A stretch of 64,000 nt of DNA from Actinomycetes bacterium (GTDB lineage: Bacteria > Actinomycetota > Actinomycetes > Streptosporangiales > Streptosporangiaceae), in contig JAJYTD010000004.1 in NCBI GenBank assembly GCA_021793235.1, positions 145,005 through 209,004 of the forward strand, in the 5' to 3' direction. Under the pieces are notes generated by a model. That model made no database searches, was not told where the DNA came from, and worked only from the letters and a program-made list of their open reading frames with translations. This document shows positions 1-8,482 of the stretch, piece by piece. The position numbers and the translations under genes were made by a program. Numbering within the stretch: the stretch's first letter is position 1; each line of letters opens with the position of its first letter.

Positions 1-1
1 C

Positions 2-208
2 TTCGGGGAGGAGCCCGCCAACAGCCTGCTCAGCGCGGAGAAAGTCGCGGCGGCCTCGATCGATGTGCTGCTCTCCGACCTGACCGGGCAGGTCGTCGAC
101 GTCCGCAAAGAAGACCTGCCGTCCTCTGCCGAAGTGGTGGTGCCCCCATCGCCCGCACCGGCTACGGCGGCCGCATCGGCCACGGCGGTAACGGCGGCCG
201 CGAAATGA
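2..208 (+). CDS. C-terminal end of an SDR / TarJ-like oxidoreductase (5' cut by window)
   Basis: An open frame runs from base 2 to the TGA at 206-208 and gives the last 68 residues of a protein whose start lies outside the window. The segment SAEKVAAASIDVLLSDLTG followed by QVVDVRKED looks like the last helix and strand of the SDR half of actinobacterial bifunctional cytidylyltransferase/SDR proteins, which make CDP-activated polyols for teichoic acids. An Ala/Pro-rich tail follows. Its stop overlaps the ATG of the next gene (ATGA), so the two are probably translationally coupled. The family call rests on a short piece and on the teichoic-acid-type neighbour. Confidence 0.45.
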   Translation, partial: FGEEPANSLLSAEKVAAASIDVLLSDLTGQVVDVRKEDLPSSAEVVVPPSPAPATAAASATAVTAAAK

Positions 209-2379
209 GGCCGCACCTCGATTTCGGCTTCACGGGCTGGACGGTGCTGATCGGCCTCGGCCTCGGCTTCGCGGGCATGCTCGCGGGGGCACTGGCCGCG
301 AACCCGTGGATCTTCTTGGCCGCGGCCGTGCTCTGCTACGCGATGGACATCAGGCTGCAGGGCGGGCACCCGGCGACCGCGAACCTGCTCTCCCAGCTGC
401 GGGCGGGCATCACCTCCCGCGCGCTGATACGCCAACTGCTGCTGCTCGGCCTCCTTGCTGGCCTGTCCCCGACCACCGGGTTCTGGTGGAGCCTGGTCTG
501 CATCGTCATCCTGTTCACGCTGCAGTTCCTCTACGGGGGGATAGCCCGCCGGCTGCGGGCGCTGCGCCGGCTTCCGGTGATCACCCGCAACATCGGCCTG
601 GACGCGCTGGCCATTCCGAACAGTCCGCCATCGCTGCTGGTCAACAACGCCATGGCGCGCCTGCTGCTGCTCGACGCGGCGCTCCTGTTCGGCGGCGCCG
701 CCGCAGTGGCGGCGTCCTCGATCACGCCCGTGCTGATCGGCGGCGCGGTTTCCATCGCGGCGACCCTGTCGGCGCTGGCCGCGGTGCTGGCGCACTTCCT
801 CCGGGCCCGCCGCATTCCCGGTGCCGAGGCCGTCATGGGCCACGTCCAGGAGTGGATCGACGGCTACCGGCCAGAGGTCGTGCTCTACTTCACCGGGTCG
901 GCCGATTCCGCCTACCAGGCGAACATGTGGCTGGAGTCGATCGAACGGCTGCCCGAACGCTCGATCATCGTGCTGCGCGAGCGCGCCATCGCCGCCCAGC
1001 TCGCCGCGACCCCCGTCCCGGTGCTCTGCGTGCCCGCGGCCACTGACCTGATGGCGCTGGACTTCGGGCCGGCGCGGGTGGCGCTCTACCCCGCCAATAC
1101 CGGAAAGAACATCCACATGTTGCGCAATCCGCTGCTCCAGCACGTCTTCATCGGGCACGGCGACAGCGACAAGATCGCCAGCATCAACCCGTTCAGCAAG
1201 GTCTACGACGAGGTGTGGACCGCGGGCAAGGCCGGACGCGACCGCTACTCAACGGCCCAGGTGGGCGTCCGGGACGACGAGATCGTCGAGGTCGGGCGCC
1301 CCCAGCTCACCGAGATCCGCACCGACACCGCACCGCACACCGTCCCGACCGTGCTGTACGCGCCGACATGGGAGGGCTGGACCGACGACCCCGGCAACAC
1401 CTCGCTGATCACGGCGGGGCCGGCGCTCATCGCCCGGCTGCTCGCGGCCGAACCGCGTGTCCGCGTGCTCTACAAGCCGCACCCGTTCACCGGTATCCGC
1501 GACCCGCGTGCCCGCAAGGCGCACCTGCGGATCATCGCGATGCTCGCCGCGGCCGACCGGGGCCGCCCCACGGGGAAGGCCCCGGCCCGACTGGCCGAAC
1601 TGGACCGCCGGCTCGCCGCCGCCGACTCCGTCGACACCACGGTCGACGAGGCGCAGCGCTCCAGAGACGCGGGGGGCGCCGACCCGGCCGCGGCGGCGCG
1701 GGTGCGCGCGCTCTCCGCGGAATGGCACCGCATCTACTGGGAGCACCGCACCGACCACGAGCACCTGGTGATCGAGGGGCCGCGGCCGCACCTCTACTCG
1801 TGCTTCAACCAAGCGGACCTGCTGATCAGCGACATCTCCAGCGTGGTCGCCGACTTCATCGCCAGCGGGAAACCATATGCCATCACCAACTGCGAAGGCA
1901 CCGGTGACGAGGAGTTCCGGACCGAGCACCCCAGCTGCGGCGCTGCGTTCCTGCTGGGCGAGGACGGCTGCGGACTGGAGGAGGCGCTCCAGGCGCTGCG
2001 CGACCCCGCCGCCGACCGGTTCGCCCACGCCCGGCGGGAGCTCAAGACCTACCTGCTGGGCCCCGAAGAACCGGACGCGCAGAGCCGCTTCGGTGCGGCA
2101 GTGGCCGACCTGTACCGCAGGGCGGCAGCCAAGCGCCCTGTCGTCGACGGCGCGGCGGCGTCCGCCGCCGCGGTCCCGGGGGCCGATGGCGCGGTCGGCC
2201 CGGTGACCGGGGCGGTGACCGACCGCGCTGGTACAGCGAAGACCGCTGTGCCTCTGGCGAGAAGGAACGAGCGCAGTGAAGCCGACGGGCACACGGCGGT
2301 GTCCGGCACCGCCCCAGGTACCGAGGAGCCGTGCTTAGATGAGAAGAATTCTGCTGCGGTCCAAGAAGGACCCCTTTGA
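205..2379 (+). CDS. CDP-glycerol glycerophosphotransferase-family protein (teichoic acid polymerase type)
   Basis: A 724-aa protein. The first ~210 residues carry several hydrophobic segments (about 9-45, 70-110, 155-200), so it should be membrane anchored. The cytoplasmic glycosyltransferase part follows with TagB/TagF-family landmarks: GHG near residue 317, YAPTWEGW at 385-392, KPHP at about 424 and SDISSVVADF starting at 542. Such enzymes transfer polyol phosphate from CDP-glycerol or a related donor during wall teichoic acid synthesis. The last ~85 residues are low-complexity Ala/Gly/Thr and overlap the next gene by 41 bp. The start overlaps the upstream stop (ATGA). The exact donor (glycerol or ribitol) cannot be read from the sequence. 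Confidence 0.8.
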   Translation: MRPHLDFGFTGWTVLIGLGLGFAGMLAGALAANPWIFLAAAVLCYAMDIRLQGGHPATANLLSQLRAGITSRALIRQLLLLGLLAGLSPTTGFWWSLVCIVILFTLQFLYGGIARRLRALRRLPVITRNIGLDALAIPNSPPSLLVNNAMARLLLLDAALLFGGAAAVAASSITPVLIGGAVSIAATLSALAAVLAHFLRARRIPGAEAVMGHVQEWIDGYRPEVVLYFTGSADSAYQANMWLESIERLPERSIIVLRERAIAAQLAATPVPVLCVPAATDLMALDFGPARVALYPANTGKNIHMLRNPLLQHVFIGHGDSDKIASINPFSKVYDEVWTAGKAGRDRYSTAQVGVRDDEIVEVGRPQLTEIRTDTAPHTVPTVLYAPTWEGWTDDPGNTSLITAGPALIARLLAAEPRVRVLYKPHPFTGIRDPRARKAHLRIIAMLAAADRGRPTGKAPARLAELDRRLAAADSVDTTVDEAQRSRDAGGADPAAAARVRALSAEWHRIYWEHRTDHEHLVIEGPRPHLYSCFNQADLLISDISSVVADFIASGKPYAITNCEGTGDEEFRTEHPSCGAAFLLGEDGCGLEEALQALRDPAADRFAHARRELKTYLLGPEEPDAQSRFGAAVADLYRRAAAKRPVVDGAAASAAAVPGADGAVGPVTGAVTDRAGTAKTAVPLARRNERSEADGHTAVSGTAPGTEEPCLDEKNSAAVQEGPL

Positions 2380-3727
2380 GGTGGTGACTCCCGGCGAGGT
2401 CATCCAGAAGAACCTGTTCGGCAGCAACGCCGGAAACCTGATCTTCAGCGAAGCCGCGCACAAGCTACTGACCACCGCCGACACAGAGGTCGTCGCCAAC
2501 AGGTTCCGGGCGGATCCAAAGGACGCCGGCCGGATCAACGAAGAGTACGACGTCTTCGTCGTTCCGCTGGCGAACGCGTTCCGGCTCTCCTTCGAACCGC
2601 AGCTCATCTCGCTGACACGGTTGATCGAGCGACTGAAGATCCCCGTGGTGGTCCTCGGTGTCGGTGCGCAGTCCGGCCTCGACTACGACCCCAAGCGGCT
2701 GCGCAGCATCGACGGGTCGGTTACCAGGTTCGTCTCCGCGGTACTGGACCGGTCCCCGTCGATCGGGGTCCGAGGCGAGTTCACCCAGATGTATCTGAAC
2801 AGCTTGGGCTTCAAGGATGTCGAGGTCATCGGGTGTCCGTCGATGTTCATGAACGGCGGCGACCTCCGCGTCGAGAAAGCAGGGCCCTCGCTCGACAGCG
2901 GCTCCAGGCTCGCCCTCTCGGCATCCCGGAGCGCCCTCAGGACGGGCGATGTCGGCAGCGTCGTGATGGCCAACTACGAGCGCTACCCGAACATGACCTA
3001 CATCGCCCAGGAGACCACGGACCTGGAACTGCTGTACTGGGGCGACGCTTCGGAGACGACCGACCGGAACGCCCCGATGCCGGTGCACCGGACCCACCCG
3101 CTGTTCCGCGAAGACCGGGTTCGTGTGTACCTCGACCCGACAACCTGGATCGACGATCTCCGGGGCTACGATTTCGCGTTCGGCACCCGAATCCACGGGA
3201 CCATCGCCGCGCTGCTCGCCGGGACACCGGGTGTGGTGCTCTGCCACGACTCGCGCACCCTGGAGCTGTGCCGGTACTTCGACATCCCGCACGAACGGAT
3301 GTCCGACATGCCGCTGGACGTCGACGCCGCGAAGCTTTACGAGGAGGCCGACTACAGCGCCCTCCACAGCGGCCACAAGGAGCGTTTCGACCGCTTCACC
3401 TCGTACTTGGCCGCACACGGCCTGGACCATGTGTTCGCCGAGGGCGGTGACCGCGGCGCCGCTTTCGAGGCTCGGCGGCGCGAGACCGACTTTCCTCCGG
3501 GCATCGGTTCCTGGACGGCGGGTGAGGGCAACGACATCGGCTCCCGCATCGGCTGGCTCAAGGAGAACCAGGCCAAGTCCGAACGGCGCATAGCCGAACT
3601 GACCGAGAAGGTCGCGAAGCTGGAGAAGCGCGCCGGGCGCGCGGCCAAGGGGCCCGAGCACGTCGAGAGCGCAGGCCCCTACCGTGCGGCCCGCAGGGTA
3701 TTGGACAGGGTCCTGAAGGTTCGCTGA
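2339..3727 (+). CDS. Polysaccharide pyruvyl transferase-family protein
   Basis: A 462-aa protein that starts inside the 3' end of the glycerophosphotransferase gene (41-bp overlap), which suggests coupled translation in one operon. The family signature is the late IHG motif (H286) in FGTRIHGTIAALLAG, with an N-terminal Rossmann-like half (RRILLRSKK and VPLANAF..). Members add pyruvyl ketals to sugars of surface polymers using phosphoenolpyruvate. Residues ~400-435 form a charged heptad-like coiled coil (IAELTEKVAKLEKR) beyond the usual domain. Its place after the polyol-phosphate transferase suggests that it decorates the same cell-wall polymer; that role is inferred. Confidence 0.75.
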   Translation: MRRILLRSKKDPFEVVTPGEVIQKNLFGSNAGNLIFSEAAHKLLTTADTEVVANRFRADPKDAGRINEEYDVFVVPLANAFRLSFEPQLISLTRLIERLKIPVVVLGVGAQSGLDYDPKRLRSIDGSVTRFVSAVLDRSPSIGVRGEFTQMYLNSLGFKDVEVIGCPSMFMNGGDLRVEKAGPSLDSGSRLALSASRSALRTGDVGSVVMANYERYPNMTYIAQETTDLELLYWGDASETTDRNAPMPVHRTHPLFREDRVRVYLDPTTWIDDLRGYDFAFGTRIHGTIAALLAGTPGVVLCHDSRTLELCRYFDIPHERMSDMPLDVDAAKLYEEADYSALHSGHKERFDRFTSYLAAHGLDHVFAEGGDRGAAFEARRRETDFPPGIGSWTAGEGNDIGSRIGWLKENQAKSERRIAELTEKVAKLEKRAGRAAKGPEHVESAGPYRAARRVLDRVLKVR

Positions 3728-3810
3728 CCGGATTGTGGCGCGGCCCCGGGCGGGCCGAGCGGAAAGGCCCGATGGCCGCCGGGGCGGGCGGGAGACGCCG
3801 TCTGGACCTG

Positions 3811-4374
3811 TCAGGGCTGGGGGACGCGCAGCGTGCGCAGGAGTGTGGCCAGTAGGTCGTAGTAGCCGACGAGGGTGATGATTTCGACCGCGCCGGCCTC
3901 GCCGAAGTGGGCTTCGGCGGCGGAGTAGCACGCGTCGGAGGCGTCGCGGTCGCGGAGCAGGGACCGGGCGAAGTCGAGCGCGGCCCGGTCGGCGGCGGTG
4001 AAGGAGCCCGGTGTCGCGTGGCCGCCCAGGGCCGCGATCTCGTCTTCGGTGATGCCGACCGCGACTGCCGTGCGCCGATGAGCGAACCACTCGAACTCGC
4101 TGGCGCGAGCAGTGGCCACGGCCAGGATGATGATCTCGCGTACGCGTGCGGACAGCGACATCCGCGATCCGACGGCCGCGCTCAGGTTCTGCAGTGCCGC
4201 GCCCACGCCCGGCGCGGCCAGCATCGCGTTGAAGGGACCGTGCAGCCGTCCCTTGTCATCGGTGAGCTCGAACGGCGGTTCGAGGCCGTACTTGCGTATC
4301 ACGCCGTCGTAGATCGCCTGCTGTTCCGCTGACAATTCGTCAGGGGAGTACCAGTGGATTCGCCCATGTCGCAC
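3811..4374 (-). CDS. Carboxymuconolactone decarboxylase (CMD)-family protein
   Basis: 187 aa from a GTG start at 4374. The open frame continues upstream to 4590, but those ~70 residues are low-complexity and Gly/Arg-rich, so I prefer the GTG just before RHGRIHWYSPDELS. The CMD core shows the family pattern EIIILAVATARASEFEWFAH with the Trp/His pair, then VGITEDEIAAL. There is no CxxC pair, so it is not an AhpD-type peroxidase partner. Members act as lactone decarboxylases or uncharacterised small-molecule enzymes; the substrate is unknown here. It is convergent with the wall-polymer genes and divergent from the P450 genes. Confidence 0.75.
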   Translation of the reverse strand: MRHGRIHWYSPDELSAEQQAIYDGVIRKYGLEPPFELTDDKGRLHGPFNAMLAAPGVGAALQNLSAAVGSRMSLSARVREIIILAVATARASEFEWFAHRRTAVAVGITEDEIAALGGHATPGSFTAADRAALDFARSLLRDRDASDACYSAAEAHFGEAGAVEIITLVGYYDLLATLLRTLRVPQP

Positions 4375-4968
4375 AGGACGATTATGCCCCGGAGGGTGAC
4401 CGTTCCAGGCGGCGGCACCGCCTGTTCCCGGAATGGATCCGTCGCTTCGATGGCCGTCCACCGCGGCACGACCCCTTTTCGAGCAGGTAGGACCTTCAGT
4501 TGCGGTGGATTTTCGGTGGTCGCGGGAGTAGGAAACCGCCGTGCCACGCCCGGCGTGGCCAGCCGAGACTAGCAAGGAAAACCGGCACATCGCACATCTC
4601 GCCGGTTTGTTCGCGGTGGATGATCTATTTGCGGAACATGGCTAATATTGCCGTGAATATGGGCGTTGCCACGCCTTGCCGCCGGTGCCTTTGGTATCGC
4701 CAAGATCCGGCGATACCTCTGTCACCAGGCGAAATGAGCAGGAAAGAGGTGTACCGCGATCCGGAATTGGAAGTGGCGGAACAGTTCGCCGCACCGTATA
4801 TGCGCTGCTGCGCGGCTGTAGCGCCACAGGGGCACCGGACACTTCCATTGTTAGACGGTCACCAAGAGAACCCGACATAGCTACTCAGCGGCCGTGAAGG
4901 CCAGCATCGCGACCCGTATCGGCGCCGTGCTGTGCCCGGCCCGCACAACGAAACGGACTCGGAGCCTG
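4375..4968. other. Intergenic region between CMD-family gene and first P450
   Basis: About 590 bp with no convincing gene. It must hold the divergent promoters for the CMD-family gene and the first P450 gene. The only strong structure I see is the 9-7-9 dyad at 4693-4717, listed separately. Confidence 0.5.
4693..4717. promoter_or_regulatory. 25-bp dyad symmetry, candidate operator
   Basis: GGTATCGCC, a 7-base spacer and GGCGATACC form a perfect 9-bp inverted repeat about 250 bp upstream of the first P450 start. The flanks (GTG at 4684 and CAC further right) extend the symmetry weakly. There is no T-run, which fits a protein-binding site better than a terminator. The regulator is unknown. Confidence 0.45.
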
Positions 4969-6324
4969 ATGACCCACTACCCCTCGTCGACACGGCCCGT
5001 ACCGATCTATGACCCCTCGATCACCAAAGACTCTGACGCGTTATGGGCCAAACTGCTCGCCGAATACCCGGGCGGGCTGGTGCCGGTCCAGGTGGAGCCC
5101 GACCCGAACGTGACCGGGTGGCTCACCATCACCTATGACATGACCCGCCGCGTCATGGAAAGCCCCGAGTTCACCCGTGATTCTCGCCACTGGGGTGCCC
5201 TCAAGGCCGGCCGGATCCCCGATGATTCGCCCACGCTGGCCAACTGCCGGCACCGCCCCAACGCCCTGTTGAACGATGGCGAACTGCACCTTCGCTACCG
5301 CAACAGCCTGGTCAACGCACTGGAAGCCAACGCCAGGGGAGACCAGGGCCGGGCGCTGAACCAGATCGGCCTGGTCGCCGACCGGATCATCGACACCTTC
5401 TGTGCGGCGGGTGAAGCCGAGCTGATCTCCCAGTACGCCTTCCACCTGCCGACGCTGGCCCTGTGCCGCCTGGTCGGCCTGAACGTCAGCGAGGGCGTGC
5501 AGGTGTGCACCCAGATGGCGCGGTTCTGGGAGGGCGGACCGGAGGCGGCCAAAGCCAACGAAGAACTGATGAATTTGATGGCGGCCGTGGTCCGTACACG
5601 GCGTCAGAAACCCGGCGGCGATGTCGCCTCCCTGATGATCGAAGACGGGCTCACCGACGAGGAGGTCCTCAACCAGACCGCCCTGCTCTTCGGCAGCTCC
5701 CATGCGCCGATAACCCACCTTGTCGGCAACACCCTCGCCCGGCTGCTGAGTGAATTCTCCACCGAGCGCGCGGGCCTGTTCCTGCAGATCCCCGAGACCA
5801 TCAACACGATCCTGTGGGAGGACCCCCCGTATCTGTGCGTGCCCGCACGCTGGACCACCGACCACATCGAACTGGGCGGATACCGGCTTCCGCCCGGTGA
5901 GCTGCTGGTGGTGGGATTCGGGCCCGCCCACTACGAGCTGCTGACGAACAGCGATGTGGACCCCCGTACCTCCCAGGTGCACCTGGGGTGGGGGGCGGGC
6001 CGGCACCGCTGCCCCTCCGCCGGCCGCGACCTCGGTCTGGCCCTGGCCGAGGTCGGGGTGGCCCGGCTGCTGCGCCGCCTGCCCGACATCAAGCTGGGCG
6101 AGGGCCTCGACCCCGACCAGCTGCCCCGTCGCCTGAGCACTGACGTGTCCGGGCTGAGCAGGCTTCCCGTCAGCTTCACCCCCACTGCTCCCATTGACAA
6201 GGGAGATCCGTGGAACCTCGCGGACCTGTCCGGATTGACCCCCGCGGCATCGGCCACAACACCCCAGCCCAAACGCTTGGGGATACTGACCCGGTTGCTA
6301 AGGTCGATCTTGCCGGGAGACTGA
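4969..6324 (+). CDS. Cytochrome P450 lacking the ExxR motif (CYP157-like), copy 1
   Basis: 451 aa from ATG 4969 (GGAG four bases upstream); the frame can be extended to a GTG at 4894. The heme loop GWGAGRHRCP keeps the cysteine ligand (C348) and the following Leu-rich helix. The K-helix, which should carry ExxR, reads ETINTILWEDPP: the region aligned with ExxR is N279-T-I-L-W283. Streptomyces CYP157 proteins are known to replace ExxR, with EQSLW in CYP157C1, so the Leu-Trp ending is a reasonable link. The I-helix acid/Thr pair is also missing (FGSSHAPITHL). Codon 25 is a rare TTA, so translation may depend on a bldA-type tRNA. Conservon genes, the usual CYP157 neighbours, are absent. The substrate is unknown. 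Confidence 0.8.
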   Translation: MTHYPSSTRPVPIYDPSITKDSDALWAKLLAEYPGGLVPVQVEPDPNVTGWLTITYDMTRRVMESPEFTRDSRHWGALKAGRIPDDSPTLANCRHRPNALLNDGELHLRYRNSLVNALEANARGDQGRALNQIGLVADRIIDTFCAAGEAELISQYAFHLPTLALCRLVGLNVSEGVQVCTQMARFWEGGPEAAKANEELMNLMAAVVRTRRQKPGGDVASLMIEDGLTDEEVLNQTALLFGSSHAPITHLVGNTLARLLSEFSTERAGLFLQIPETINTILWEDPPYLCVPARWTTDHIELGGYRLPPGELLVVGFGPAHYELLTNSDVDPRTSQVHLGWGAGRHRCPSAGRDLGLALAEVGVARLLRRLPDIKLGEGLDPDQLPRRLSTDVSGLSRLPVSFTPTAPIDKGDPWNLADLSGLTPAASATTPQPKRLGILTRLLRSILPGD

Positions 6325-6414
6325 GGTTCAAGGCCGTCACCCGCCACGCCGAACCGCGTGAGGTCGCGGGCGGCACCGAGGCCCACCAGCGCGGTGCCGA
6401 GTACGGGCGGGCAC

Positions 6415-6590
6415 GGGGGCCGGTTCATGTGCCGGGTGCCCTCTGGCCCGCCTCGAACTGAATGCCGCCCTGCCCCGCGTGTTCGAGCGGTTCCCCGGAC
6501 TCGCGCTCGCCCCCACCGATACCCCGCTGCCCCCGGTGGAGAGCCGGATGATGAACCCTCCCCGGCATCTCCCGGTTCTCCCGAACCGGG
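6415..6590 (+). pseudogene. Decayed C-terminal end of a third cytochrome P450
   Basis: Between the two intact P450 genes, the frame from 6446 reads ARLELNAALPRVFERFPGLA and ends in ESRMMNPPRHLPVL. This matches the usual P450 ending: the L-helix after the heme cysteine, then the last beta strands. Just upstream, the bases around CAT-GTGCCGGGTGCC can be read as the remains of HxCxGAP with small indels. No intact frame joins them, so I call it a relic. It is a canonical-type P450 end, unlike its neighbours. The rest of 6325-6894 contains no gene that I can support. Confidence 0.55.
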
Positions 6591-6894
6591 CCGCGGGCCG
6601 ACCGGCCGCAGGCACGCCTGCTCCGGCCCTGCTTTCCCGGGTCCGGAGCAGGCCCGGTCCTCCCCGGCCCCCTGCCGCCTCGCCGCGGACGCAGCGGCGT
6701 CAACGAAGGCCACCGCAGTACAGCACGTACCGCCGGAGGTTAGGGGTATGGTCATACGGTCCGTTGAATCGGTGGTGGCCGGCCCGCCGATCGCATGGGC
6801 ATCGACACCAACGTTTCAGCGGTTGCGGGAGCACGGCCGTGCAACCGCACCGGTGACGCGTTGTACCCTTTGCACGACTGACCGAATCGGACTT

Positions 6895-8250
6895 ATGCCT
6901 TCCCATCCCCCTGAAACACGGCCTGTCCCACTCTACGACCCCACGGCCATCAGCGACTACACCGCACTCTGGGCCAAGCTGCTCGCGGAGTACCCGGGCG
7001 GACTGGTGCCGGTCCAACTGGAACCCGACCCGAACGTGACCGGGTGGCTGACCATCACCCACGCCATGACCCGCCACGTCATGGAAAGCCCCGAGTTCAC
7101 CCGCGACGCCCGCCACTGGGCCGCTCTGCAAGCCGGGCGGATTCCCGAGGACTCGCCCACCCTGGCCAACTGCGGCCCCCGCCCCAACGCGCTGACGAGC
7201 GAGGGCGATCTGCATCTTCGCTACCGAAGCAGCCTGGTCAACGCCCTGGAAGCCAACGCCAAGGGCGGCCAGGGCCGGGTCCTGAACCAGATCGGCCTGG
7301 TCGCCGACCGGATCATCGACACCTTCTGCGAAGCGGGCAGGGTCGACCTGATCCCCCAGTACGCGTCCTATCTGCCGATGCTGGCCCTGTGCCGCCTGGT
7401 CGGGCTGAACGCCAGCGAAGGCGTGCAACTGTGCACCCAGATGGGGCGGATCTGGGACGGCGGGCCGGAAACGGCCCACGCATACGGGGAACTGCTGAGC
7501 CTGCTGCGGACCGTGGCCCGCACACGCCGCCGGAATCCCGGCAACGATATCGCCTCCCACATGATCAACGACGGGCTCACCGACGAGGAGGTCACCTATC
7601 AGGTCGCCCTGGTCTTCGCCACCTCCCAGGACCCTGTCGCCCACCTCATCGGCAACACCCTCGCCCAGTTGCTGCGCGATTTCTCCGCTGAACACGCGGG
7701 CCTGTTCCTGCAGATCCCCGAGACCATCAACACGATCCTGTGGCGGGACCCGCCGATCCGGTTCGTGCCCGGGCGCTGGACCACCGAACCCGTCGAACTG
7801 GGCGGCTACCGGCTGCCGCCCGGTGAGCTGCTGGTGCTGGGGTTCGGCCCGGCCCACTACGACCTGTTGACCACGGCCGCCGTCGACCCCCGTACCTCCC
7901 AAGTGCACCTCGGATGGGGGGCGGGTCGGCACCGCTGCCCTGTCACCGGCCGCGATACCGGGCTGGCCCTGGCCGAGGTCGGGGTGGCCCGGCTGCTGCG
8001 CCGCCTGCCCGACATCAAGCTGGAAGAGGGGGTCGACCCCGACCGCCTGCCGCGCCGCCTCTCCGTGGACGTGTCCGGGCTGAGCAGCCTTCCCGTCCGC
8101 TTCACCCCCACAGCCCCCATCGACAAGGGAGATCCGTGGAGGCTTTCGAGCCTCTCGGGACTGACCCCCGCGGCATCGACCACGGAATCGCAGCATGAAC
8201 GCTCGGGGCTGCTGGCCCGGTTGCTGAGACTGATCCTGCCGGGGAACTGA
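6895..8250 (+). CDS. Cytochrome P450 lacking the ExxR motif (CYP157-like), copy 2
   Basis: 451 aa, exactly the length of copy 1 and by eye about four-fifths identical to it, so the pair is a tandem duplication. It starts at ATG 6895 (MPSHPPETRPV..); the frame is open ~180 codons further upstream, but that part is not conserved and overlaps the P450 relic. The heme loop GWGAGRHRCP (C348) is intact and the K-helix again lacks ExxR (TINTILWRDPP). The I-helix reads FATSQDPVAHL rather than an acid-Thr pair. The changes to ExxR are shared with copy 1, so they were present before duplication and kept, which argues for function. The substrate and redox partner are not in the window. Confidence 0.8.
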   Translation: MPSHPPETRPVPLYDPTAISDYTALWAKLLAEYPGGLVPVQLEPDPNVTGWLTITHAMTRHVMESPEFTRDARHWAALQAGRIPEDSPTLANCGPRPNALTSEGDLHLRYRSSLVNALEANAKGGQGRVLNQIGLVADRIIDTFCEAGRVDLIPQYASYLPMLALCRLVGLNASEGVQLCTQMGRIWDGGPETAHAYGELLSLLRTVARTRRRNPGNDIASHMINDGLTDEEVTYQVALVFATSQDPVAHLIGNTLAQLLRDFSAEHAGLFLQIPETINTILWRDPPIRFVPGRWTTEPVELGGYRLPPGELLVLGFGPAHYDLLTTAAVDPRTSQVHLGWGAGRHRCPVTGRDTGLALAEVGVARLLRRLPDIKLEEGVDPDRLPRRLSVDVSGLSSLPVRFTPTAPIDKGDPWRLSSLSGLTPAASTTESQHERSGLLARLLRLILPGN

Positions 8251-8385
8251 GCCGCGCAGCCGTTCGGCGGCGGGAACGCGGCGCGCCCACCGCGCTCCCG
8301 CCGCCGATGACCCCGGACCGGTCGGCGGTCCCGGCCGATATCGAGGCCGCCTCGCCTGAGCCCCGGTCGGCCGGGACCACCGCGC

Positions 8386-8399
8386 ATGACATCTGTCAT
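8386..8399. promoter_or_regulatory. ATGACA-TC-TGTCAT palindrome upstream of the exporter genes
   Basis: A perfect 6-2-6 inverted repeat, followed at ~8416 by another AATGTCA and at ~8432 by GTGACA half-sites, lies ~85 bp before the ATP-binding-protein start. DesR/LuxR-type regulators often bind such sites, and one is encoded at the end of this gene set. Autoregulation by that protein is an inference. Confidence 0.45.
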
Positions 8400-8482
8400 T
8401 CCGCCTCCGCTGCGAATGTCAGCTCGCGGTGGTGACAACGGCGTCTACCGGGAGGAGCGGCGCGCCCGGCAAGCTGGTCCAC

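Noticed and set aside
4375..4590. N-terminal extension of the CMD-family gene
   Set aside because: Low-complexity, not family-like; a GTG at 4374 fits the domain start.
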